In this document: one piece after another, positions 1-5,158 of the stretch | How positions within the stretch are numbered: position 1 is the first letter of the stretch | Layout: the number at the start of each line of letters is the position of its first letter | DNA from: JBMNOI01 sp050942995 | Lineage (GTDB): Bacteria > Chloroflexota > Anaerolineae > UBA1429 | Direction: 5' to 3' | Assembly: GCA_050942995.1 (NCBI GenBank) | Contig: JBMNOI010000174.1 | Coordinates: 1 to 5,158, forward strand | Length of the DNA stretch: 5,158 nucleotides | Position numbers and translations under genes: made by a program | The notes under the pieces: model-generated | What the model saw: the letters and a program-made list of their open reading frames with translations, nothing else | What the model was told of the DNA's origin: nothing | Databases searched by the model: none

Positions 1-396
1 GATATGGGCTACAAGCAGTAGAAGAACCGGAGGAATCGAAACGAGAGGCTCGAAAAGGGGCGTCCACCGTGAGATAAGAGTCCACGCACTGACGCCCCAT
101 GCGACAGGCAATCCCCACGCAGGGAGTGTGCGACGCCAGAAACGCTGCACCCCCGCCACGAGAAGCAATCCACCCCACAACCAGAGAAGCGTCTCGAACA
201 TCTGCAGGATGGGCGTACCGCCCCCGGCCTGAGCCGTCATTTGCGGAACAAACCGCAAGGCCAGCAACGCCCACCCTATCGCCCAAAGACGCATGGCATC
301 TTTGCGTTCCTGTATGTACAGGTGAACGTACAGCAACGCCAACGCGACAGATACACACATCGATGCCGCCGGTGCAGAGAGGATCATCCACGACAT
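1..396 (-). CDS. Multi-pass membrane protein, N-terminal part; possible membrane-anchored sensor (3' end outside window)
   Basis: The frame from the ATG at 396 runs 132 codons to the window edge without a stop. The protein begins MSWMILSAPA. Hydrophobic stretches suggest about five membrane segments: residues 6-28, 36-53, 66-83, 92-108 and 117-132. A short charged turn (QERKDAMR, 29-36) follows the first. The pattern of a first helix, a short basic turn, then LWAIGWALLALRFV resembles membrane sensor modules placed before PAS, histidine kinase or GGDEF domains in some bacteria. That comparison is from memory and the cytoplasmic part is not visible, so function is open. GAGGAG lies 11 nt upstream, a slightly long spacing; an in-frame TGA at 418-416 rules out a start further up. 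ATG codons at residues 4 and 13 are alternatives. Codon use is less GC-biased, with many TTG and TGG codons, as expected for a membrane protein. It lies 69 nt after the distal dehydrogenase on the same strand. Confidence 0.8.
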   Translation of the reverse strand, partial: MSWMILSAPAASMCVSVALALLYVHLYIQERKDAMRLWAIGWALLALRFVPQMTAQAGGGTPILQMFETLLWLWGGLLLVAGVQRFWRRTLPAWGLPVAWGVSAWTLISRWTPLFEPLVSIPPVLLLLVAHI

Positions 397-465
397 GAAC
401 CGGTTCGCTCCTCAACGATGTGATAGTCTAGAGTTCACACGGCCCATGCAGACGGCCACATTCCA
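397..465 (-). other. 69-nt intergenic region before the membrane protein gene
   Basis: No convincing hairpin followed by a T-run and no good promoter are visible. The region holds an interrupted inverted repeat, TGTGA at 419-423 and TCACA at 435-439 separated by 11 nt, and the weak ribosome binding site GAGGAG at 408-413. Readthrough from the dehydrogenase gene is the simplest way for the membrane gene to be expressed. Confidence 0.4.
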
Positions 466-1491
466 TTAATTGGCCCCCTCCATATGCACCAGTACCTTCA
501 TCCCACCCTGAGTGGCAACCAGCTCGAACGCTCGGCCGGCCTCTTCCAGGGGCAACCGATGGCTGACCAGGGGCAGCAGATTCACATCGCCCCGGCTGAT
601 GAGCCCCATCGCCGTACGGAACCCACCCGGAGTAAAGTGAAAGCTTCCCGTCACCCAGAGTTGCTTGTAGTGGATGACATTGGGGTCCACGGCGATCGTC
701 GTGGGCGGATAGGTGCCCGCGAACAGGTTGATGGCGCCGCCCTGCCCCACAATCTTAAAGGCGCTCTCTGCCGCGCGGGGCGAGCCGACCGCCACAATCG
801 CCGCGTCGGCGCCATAGCCGTCGGTGAGGTCTCGCACCTGCTCGGCCAGGTCGGGTTGCCCGGCCTTGAGCGTCGCCCAGGCGCCCAACTGTTTCGCCAG
901 ATCGAGGCGTTCCTCGTCGAAATCGATGGCCACCACCCGCGCTCCACGCAGTCGGGCGAGCTGGGCCAGAATCTGGCCGATGGGGCCGACACCGATAATG
1001 GCGACCACATCGCCCGGCGAAATGGGCGTGCGCGAGATGCCGTTATAGCAGCAGGCCAGCGGCTCGGTGAACGACGCCGCATCGTACGATACACCGTCCG
1101 GAATGGGCACCAGCGCTTCCGGCACCGCCCAACCGATCTCGCAGAATCCACCGCGAATGGCCGGCAGACGGTTCAGGCATATGTTAAAGAGCCCCTTCTG
1201 ACAGTTGCGGCACATACCACACACCCGCTGTCCAAAGGCGGCCACCCGATCGCCCACGCGAAACTCGCTCACGTTGGCGCCGACCTCCAGCACCTCGCCC
1301 ACCCATTCGTGGCCGGTCGTCCGCGGATAGGTGATGCCCGGACGTGAGCCGGTGTAAAAGCGCACATCGCTGGGGCATACGCCACATACATGGATGCGTA
1401 TCAACACCCCGTCATCAGTCAATGCGGGCGCAGCGATCTCTTCGATTCTGACATCGCGTGGGCCATGAATCTGCACCGCCTTCATTTGCAT
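466..1491 (-). CDS. Zinc-dependent medium-chain alcohol/polyol dehydrogenase, NAD-type
   Basis: A 341-residue medium-chain zinc dehydrogenase, a distant paralogue of the gene at 1596-2630. Catalytic zinc ligands are Cys39 (GVCPSD), His61-Glu62 (TTGHE) and Glu143 (TEPLACC). The structural zinc lobe has cysteines 91, 94, 97 and 105 in the usual C-x2-C-x2-C-x7-C spacing. The cofactor domain has GVGPIG at 167-172 and Asp190 at the end of the second strand (VVAIDFDEERL), the classic NAD-selecting residue. The likely reaction is oxidation of a polyol, sugar or other secondary alcohol with NAD+; the family also includes L-idonate, sorbitol, galactitol-phosphate and threonine dehydrogenases, and I cannot choose among them. 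The ATG at 1491 has AAGGGGGAT with its G-run ending 6 nt upstream, better than the second in-frame ATG at 1485. It has its own promoter, so it may be expressed apart from the upstream operon as well as by readthrough. Confidence 0.93.
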   Translation of the reverse strand: MQMKAVQIHGPRDVRIEEIAAPALTDDGVLIRIHVCGVCPSDVRFYTGSRPGITYPRTTGHEWVGEVLEVGANVSEFRVGDRVAAFGQRVCGMCRNCQKGLFNICLNRLPAIRGGFCEIGWAVPEALVPIPDGVSYDAASFTEPLACCYNGISRTPISPGDVVAIIGVGPIGQILAQLARLRGARVVAIDFDEERLDLAKQLGAWATLKAGQPDLAEQVRDLTDGYGADAAIVAVGSPRAAESAFKIVGQGGAINLFAGTYPPTTIAVDPNVIHYKQLWVTGSFHFTPGGFRTAMGLISRGDVNLLPLVSHRLPLEEAGRAFELVATQGGMKVLVHMEGAN

Positions 1492-1521
1492 CGTTATCCC
1501 CCTTGCGTCATCGTCTGTTCT

Positions 1522-1549
1522 ATTATATCAGGTTACCTTCTCTTGAAAA
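1522..1549 (-). promoter_or_regulatory. Sigma-70-type promoter with extended -10 for the distal dehydrogenase
   Basis: Read on the minus strand, TGATATAAT (1530-1522) is a perfect extended -10 element, TGn followed by TATAAT. A weaker -35 candidate, TTTTCA (1549-1544, 4 of 6 matches to TTGACA), lies 16 nt upstream. The predicted transcription start is near 1515, giving a 5' leader of about 24 nt to the ATG at 1491. This AT-rich patch stands out in GC-rich surroundings. Confidence 0.7.
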
Positions 1550-1553
1550 GAGA
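1539..1553. promoter_or_regulatory. 15-bp perfect inverted repeat over the -35 element, candidate operator
   Basis: The repeat is TCTCTT, three bases, AAGAGA, with all six pairs matching. It covers the proposed -35 hexamer of the promoter at 1522-1549, a usual place for a repressor to bind. The 6-bp arms with a 3-nt loop are AT-rich and no U-run follows, so a terminator is unlikely. The protein that would bind is not encoded in this window, and the repeat has not been compared with other promoters. Confidence 0.45.
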
Positions 1554-1595
1554 TGCATCCAGGTCGGCCGCCTTGGGCAATACTCCGGCAAGCCC

Positions 1596-2630
1596 TCACG
1601 GAATCACCAGCACCTTGATCGACTGATGCTCGCTCTTTTTATCCGCCGCCACAAACCCCTCGTTGATCCGATCCAGCGGGAATCGATGGGTGATCAACGG
1701 CTCCGCCTTGAGCAATCCCCGCGCTAACAGATCCAGGGCAATATCAAACTCGGGGCGCTCGCGTCGCAGCGCATAGCTCCACACCCAGGCCAACGTCAAC
1801 TCGCGACGCAGGGCCGGCCGCGTGTCGATGGTCTGCGGTGTGCGGAACGATCCCACAATGCCGACGGTCCCCTTGGCGCCCGCCATCTGCACCGACAGCC
1901 CCAGGGTATCGGCCGTGCCCCCCACCGCCTCATAGACGATGTCGGCGCCGCGTCCCTGAGACCATTCCATCACCGCCCCCACCGGATCTACCCGGCTCGA
2001 ATCGATGCCATAGGCGCCGGCGATCTCTGCGGCCACATCCAGAGGCCCCTGCCGCCGCCCTACAACGGCCACACGCCCGCCGGCCAGGGCGGCCATGTTG
2101 GCAATGCTCAGGCCGATGGCGCCCGTGCCCACCACCACCACGCGCTCGGCCGGCTCGACCGGCACGATCGTCAACGCATGCACCGCCACCGCCAGCACAT
2201 CCAGGATGCTGGCTTCGTCGTACGAGATGTGATCGGGCAGGAGGAATGCTTTCTCCTGCGGCGCCACCGTCAGCTCGGCAAATCCCCCGCTCCGCGCGCC
2301 GCCGATATGCTCCAGCTTTTCGCACAGATGGTATTGCCCCCAGGCGCAGTGCTCACACTCGCCGCAGCCCACCAGCGGCTCGATGCCCACCCGATCGCCC
2401 ACTCGAAGCGTGTGGACGTCCGGTCCCAGCCCCACCACCTCTCCGGCCAGTTCGTGGCCCGGGGTGCGCGGTGCCGTCGACGGGGGATTCGCCGCGCGAT
2501 AGCCGTGCAGGTCACTGCCACAGATGCCGGCCGCGCGCACGCGCACCAGCACCTCTCCGGGCCCCGACTGAGGATCGGGCACCGTCTCGACGCGGATATC
2601 CTTGCCGCCATAGAATCGCGCTGCCTTCAT
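1596..2630 (-). CDS. Zinc-dependent medium-chain alcohol/polyol dehydrogenase, NADP-type cofactor pocket predicted
   Basis: A 344-residue cytoplasmic oxidoreductase of the medium-chain dehydrogenase family (sorbitol/threonine/butanediol dehydrogenase-like), interconverting a secondary alcohol and a ketone. The N-terminal GroES-like domain carries the catalytic zinc ligands Cys37 (GICGSD) and His59-Glu60 (PGHE), and the structural zinc cysteines 89, 92, 95 and 103. The further acidic position near the active site is Asp144 (SILDVLAVAVH) rather than the commoner Glu; E. coli threonine dehydrogenase also has Asp here. The Rossmann domain has GTGAIG at 168-173. At the end of the second strand, where NAD-dependent members have Asp, it has Gly191-Arg192-Arg193, which suggests NADP(H). 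Two ATGs stand in tandem; the second is chosen because GGAGG ends only 2 nt before the first and 5 nt before the second. It follows the formyltransferase by 56 nt with no visible terminator, so co-transcription is likely. The exact substrate is unknown. Confidence 0.93.
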   Translation of the reverse strand: MKAARFYGGKDIRVETVPDPQSGPGEVLVRVRAAGICGSDLHGYRAANPPSTAPRTPGHELAGEVVGLGPDVHTLRVGDRVGIEPLVGCGECEHCAWGQYHLCEKLEHIGGARSGGFAELTVAPQEKAFLLPDHISYDEASILDVLAVAVHALTIVPVEPAERVVVVGTGAIGLSIANMAALAGGRVAVVGRRQGPLDVAAEIAGAYGIDSSRVDPVGAVMEWSQGRGADIVYEAVGGTADTLGLSVQMAGAKGTVGIVGSFRTPQTIDTRPALRRELTLAWVWSYALRRERPEFDIALDLLARGLLKAEPLITHRFPLDRINEGFVAADKKSEHQSIKVLVIP

Positions 2631-2686
2631 CATGACCTCCCCTCGCTGTATGATGTCGCATCGGATTCGCCACGCATTGGGCCGGC
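2631..2686 (-). other. 56-nt intergenic region between formyltransferase and dehydrogenase genes
   Basis: It contains the ribosome binding site for the dehydrogenase and no clear terminator or promoter. The short gap and shared strand support one transcript running from the kinase through the proximal dehydrogenase. Confidence 0.5.
2636..2642 (-). promoter_or_regulatory. Ribosome binding site that decides between two tandem start codons
   Basis: GGGGAGG is followed by TC and then ATGATG. A gap of 2 nt to the first ATG (2633) is too short for efficient initiation, while 5 nt to the second (2630) is normal. The start at 2630 is therefore favoured; the products differ by one methionine. Confidence 0.75.
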
Positions 2687-3658
2687 TCAGCCCAGAATTG
2701 CCGGCATCCCCGTGCCGATATAGGGCAACAATCCGGCCAGCCCCCGATCCTCGGCGCCCTCGATGTCGGCGTCGGTCAGCAACAAAAGCCCGTCGCCCGT
2801 CTTGACCAGCACCCCCTTGCCGGTAATGGCGATTATCTCACCGGGATCGGCGGTGCATCCCGCCAGTCGCCCGCCGTCGACCACCCGCGCAGCCCATACA
2901 GAGACCTTGCGTCCGGCCAGGTATGTATAGGCGCATCCCGTCCACGAGGAGGTGTCCTTGGGCCGCGTCAGGGTGCGCACATGCAGGGCCAGCTTTTCCG
3001 CCGGGCGCTCCCAGTGAATCTGCGCATAATGCGGCTTCCAGCTATAGTAGCTGGACTTGACCCCCTCGATCTGACTCTGCGGAATACGCGGCGCGTTGCC
3101 ACTGGCGATCAACGGCAGATTCTCCGCAAAGATGCGATGCCCCTCTTCCGAGAGCTTGTGGCTGGTGGTCTGCCCCGTATCCTCCGGAGTGATCTCGATA
3201 GACCCCTGGGCGATGACGTCACCGGTGTCGATGCCGGGATCGAGATAGTGCAGGGTGATCCAGTTGCGATCATCGCCAATCAACATGTGCCAGAAAGAGG
3301 GCGTCATGCCCCGCCCGGCGGGCAGGCGCGAGGGATGCTCGTTCACACATCCCAACCGGGGAATCTCGAGAATCTCGGGCTTGAATATCACCGGGAAGTG
3401 CATCGATACAATCAAATCGGGGCACAGCTTGCGGAGCACAGCGATAAACTCGGGCTTGTTCACATCGGTGACTGAGGGAGGCTGATACACCGGCAAATAG
3501 TTGGCGTCTGCCGTCAGCTTGACCGACGTGCGCACCGGCGTACCCGGCGCAACCGGCGCGGGGGAGGTCACCACCCCCACCACGTCCGCCCCCTGATCCA
3601 CCAGTTCCTGCAGGCAGAGCGCTCCGGTATAACCGTTTACGATGGCCACAACGCGCAT
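2687..3658 (-). CDS. Formyltransferase family protein (Fmt/ArnA-type fold with C-terminal Fmt domain)
   Basis: A 323-residue protein with the two-domain layout of 10-formyltetrahydrofolate-dependent formyltransferases. Residues 1 to about 200 form the catalytic domain. It has a Rossmann-like start MRVVAIVNGYTG, the Asn106/His108 pair in GCVNEHPSRLPAGRG and Asp144 in DPGIDTGD, matching the family's Asn-His-Asp catalytic set. Residues about 208-315 resemble the Fmt C-terminal domain (IHWERPAEKLALHVRTLTRP, then a beta-rich part). The ATG at 3658 is chosen because AGGAGG sits 7 nt upstream; the frame is open further back to 4060, but that part is antiparallel-free overlap with the kinase and reads as low-complexity Arg/Gly. 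The loop after strand two (residues 32-46) keeps one Arg, whereas the E. coli Fmt loop is rich in basic residues that bind initiator tRNA. I infer a small-molecule acceptor, perhaps an amino sugar or related amine. A divergent Met-tRNA formyltransferase is the main alternative. Translation is probably coupled to the kinase. Confidence 0.9.
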   Translation of the reverse strand: MRVVAIVNGYTGALCLQELVDQGADVVGVVTSPAPVAPGTPVRTSVKLTADANYLPVYQPPSVTDVNKPEFIAVLRKLCPDLIVSMHFPVIFKPEILEIPRLGCVNEHPSRLPAGRGMTPSFWHMLIGDDRNWITLHYLDPGIDTGDVIAQGSIEITPEDTGQTTSHKLSEEGHRIFAENLPLIASGNAPRIPQSQIEGVKSSYYSWKPHYAQIHWERPAEKLALHVRTLTRPKDTSSWTGCAYTYLAGRKVSVWAARVVDGGRLAGCTADPGEIIAITGKGVLVKTGDGLLLLTDADIEGAEDRGLAGLLPYIGTGMPAILG

Positions 3659-5158
3659 GATCCGTCCTCCTCTCCGGTGTCTATGGCGAGTTCCGTCGTC
3701 ATCTCCACGGGCACCCGCTCGTAGAGCGGAGCCACGCGCTCTTCCAGATCGAGATACAGCGGATAGATGCGGTTGTACATGGCATGGGCATCCGGAAGGG
3801 GGTCGCGACATTCGGCGATGCGCACCCAGCGTTCGGCGCCCTCCTCCGGCGAGGCAAAGAGTCCCAACCCCACCGCGGCGAACAGCGCCGCGCCCAGAGC
3901 GCCCGCCTCCTGCACCTGCGGCATGAGCAGGCGGATACCGGTGACATCGGCGATGATGCCGCGCCACAACGAGCTCTTGGCGCCACCGCCCACTACCATC
4001 ATCTCGTCTACCGAACCCGATTCGAACTGGTCCAGAATGGCACGCAACTGAAAGGCGCACCCCTCCAGCACGGCGCGCGTCACCTCGGCGCGATGATGGG
4101 CCAGCGTCAGGCCAAACAACACTCCTTTGGCCTGTGGATCGTACTGAGGGCCGCGCTCACCCATCAGATGGGGCAAAAAGAGCAGCCCGTTGGCCCCCGG
4201 CGGCACACGCGCGGCATCCCGATCCAGCGCCGCATAGGTCTGGATCGTCGTCATGCCCGGAGCCGGTCCCAGCAGTTCGGCCAACCATTTGAGCGCCGCC
4301 CCTGTGGTGGCCGTGGCGCCAAAGGCCCTCGCCGGCCGCTGAGGCCCCGAGATCCACGCCGCCGTACCCAGATAGAGACAGGCACGACCGCTGCTCAGCG
4401 CGTTGGCGCCGAGCCGTGTCGCGGCCGTATCCCCTCCGCCGATGACGACCGGCGTGCCCTCGGGCAACCCGGTGGCGCATGCGGCCTCTTTCGTCACACC
4501 CCCGGCGACCCGGGTCGAGGGACAGATGGGCGACATTTTTTCCAGAGGCACACCCACAATGTCCAGCATGGTGCGCGACCATTCGCCTCTGCGGCGATCG
4601 AATAAAAAGGTGCCCCCCGCATCAGAGGGGTCGGTGGCGATGGTGTCTGTCAGCCGCATGCGGATATAATCCTTCACCGACAGAAACCGGTGTGTCCGCG
4701 CCAGCAGATCGGGTTGATGCTCATAGATCCAGCGCAGCTTGGGGGCCGACCAGGTGCTGCTCACCCGCGAGGTGCCCATCACCTCTTCGATCGCCGCACC
4801 ATGTTCCCGCGCCATCCACTCGACCTGCGCGGCGCAACGCTGGTCCATCCACAGCATCGCTCGGGCCAGGGGATGGCCCTCCGCATCGATGGGGATCAGG
4901 GCGTGGAGCAGTCCGGTCAGGCCGACACCGATGATGTGCCCGCCACATTCTGCGACGCCCGCCGTTACCTCACGAACCACATGCACCGTACACTGCCACC
5001 AGTCCTCGGGCTCGACCTCGGCCCACGTCGGTCGCGGATGATGCACCCGCGATTCGCAGTAGGCCTCCAGCGCGGGGCGTCCCGCCAGATCAAAGGCGAT
5101 GGCCCGCACCGTTGTGGTGCCCACATCGATGGCCAGAATGTACTCCGCAGTCCCCTCG
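3637..5158 (-). CDS. FGGY-family carbohydrate kinase, xylulokinase-like (5' end outside window)
   Basis: This is a cytoplasmic ATP-dependent sugar kinase of the FGGY family, probably phosphorylating a ketose or related sugar. The reading frame is open to the window edge, and the visible part is 506 codons. The phosphate-binding motif AIDVGTTTVR lies only about 10 residues in, so little is missing; the GTG inside this motif is not a plausible start. In order one sees: the sugar-side segment TGLLHALIPID with the following LWMDQR (about 4920-4835); VKDYIRMRLTD; the catalytic Asp in GGGDTAATRLG (Asp codon 4431-4429); the second phosphate motif YLGTAAW; FLPHLMGERGPQYDP; and the adenosine-side GGGAKSSLWRGIIADVTG with EAGALGAA. 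Length fits the family (about 480-520 residues). Xylulokinases usually have a QMHG-type motif where this protein has LLHA, so xylulose is not assured; gluconate-, ribulose- or erythritol-type substrates are possible. It is the first visible gene of the operon and overlaps the next one. Confidence 0.93.
   Translation of the reverse strand, partial: EGTAEYILAIDVGTTTVRAIAFDLAGRPALEAYCESRVHHPRPTWAEVEPEDWWQCTVHVVREVTAGVAECGGHIIGVGLTGLLHALIPIDAEGHPLARAMLWMDQRCAAQVEWMAREHGAAIEEVMGTSRVSSTWSAPKLRWIYEHQPDLLARTHRFLSVKDYIRMRLTDTIATDPSDAGGTFLFDRRRGEWSRTMLDIVGVPLEKMSPICPSTRVAGGVTKEAACATGLPEGTPVVIGGGDTAATRLGANALSSGRACLYLGTAAWISGPQRPARAFGATATTGAALKWLAELLGPAPGMTTIQTYAALDRDAARVPPGANGLLFLPHLMGERGPQYDPQAKGVLFGLTLAHHRAEVTRAVLEGCAFQLRAILDQFESGSVDEMMVVGGGAKSSLWRGIIADVTGIRLLMPQVQEAGALGAALFAAVGLGLFASPEEGAERWVRIAECRDPLPDAHAMYNRIYPLYLDLEERVAPLYERVPVEMTTELAIDTGEEDGSCALWPS
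3666..3671 (-). promoter_or_regulatory. Ribosome binding site of the formyltransferase, inside the kinase gene
   Basis: AGGAGG lies 7 nt before the ATG at 3658 and is read as part of kinase codons Glu-Glu-Asp near the kinase C-terminus. It fixes the formyltransferase start well inside a much longer open frame. It also implies that ribosomes finishing the kinase pass over this site and stop 22 nt into the next gene. Confidence 0.85.

Noticed and set aside
99..423. Plus-strand open frames of 99 and 60 codons in the left region
   Set aside because: They are Pro/Arg/Thr-rich with no family resemblance and are antisense to the minus-strand membrane protein frame, which has a ribosome binding site and a coherent hydrophobic pattern.
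419..439. A CRP binding site
   Set aside because: The arms TGTGA and TCACA are present but 11 nt apart, while CRP sites need 6.
484..1347. Plus-strand 287-codon open frame opposite the distal dehydrogenase
   Set aside because: The minus strand carries a complete dehydrogenase with all zinc and cofactor motifs; the opposite frame is His/Arg/Gly-rich and matches nothing. Long antisense frames are expected in GC-rich genes.
1559..1576. Rho-independent terminator after the proximal dehydrogenase
   Set aside because: The stem is imperfect and no T-run follows in the direction of transcription.
1838..2635. Plus-strand 265-codon Pro/Arg-rich open frame
   Set aside because: Its composition is the mirror of GC-rich codons of the proximal dehydrogenase, and it has no domain pattern.
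3659..4060. 134-codon N-terminal extension of the formyltransferase frame
   Set aside because: It overlaps the kinase in another frame, has Arg/Gly/Ser-rich sequence unlike any domain, and the ATG at 3658 has a strong ribosome binding site and begins exactly where the formyltransferase fold begins.
3784..4605. Plus-strand 273-codon open frame opposite the kinase
   Set aside because: It is an antisense shadow of the conserved kinase core, Arg/Gln/Gly-rich with no recognisable motif.
3637..5124. Kinase start at the GTG codon at 5124
   Set aside because: This GTG encodes the Val inside the phosphate-binding motif AIDVGTTT; the frame is open upstream to the window edge, so the true start lies outside.

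Overview
The window is a GC-rich bacterial segment in which every gene I can support lies on the minus strand, so the biology reads from position 5158 down to 1. No RNA gene, CRISPR array, insertion sequence or long repeat is visible. The dense operon layout, the high GC and the type of membrane sensor-like protein at the left edge would fit a Chloroflexota-like organism. That is only an impression from protein style; the sequence has no firm taxonomic marker.

Layout in gene order: (1) 5158-3637, an FGGY-family sugar kinase closest in motif layout to xylulokinase, with its first few codons beyond the window edge. (2) 3658-2687, a two-domain formyltransferase resembling methionyl-tRNA formyltransferase, overlapping the kinase end by 22 nt with its ribosome binding site inside the kinase gene. 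(3) 2630-1596, a zinc-dependent medium-chain alcohol/polyol dehydrogenase, 56 nt downstream. (4) 1491-466, a second zinc-dependent medium-chain dehydrogenase, after a 104-nt gap holding a strong extended -10 promoter and an inverted repeat over its -35 region. (5) 396-1, the N-terminal membrane part of a multi-pass protein cut by the window edge, possibly a membrane-anchored sensor.

Taken together, the kinase and two dehydrogenases look like a carbohydrate or polyol catabolic module: oxidation of a polyol, sugar or sugar acid, then phosphorylation of the resulting ketose-type product. The two dehydrogenases carry different residues at the cofactor-selecting position: Asp, predicting NAD, in the distal one; Gly-Arg-Arg, predicting NADP, in the proximal one.

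The formyltransferase coupled to the kinase is the least expected member. It keeps the Asn/His/Asp catalytic set, but the loop that contacts initiator tRNA in housekeeping Fmt has lost most of its basic residues. It may formylate a small molecule rather than tRNA. This is the best candidate here for undescribed chemistry. The true substrate of the pathway cannot be read from the sequence.
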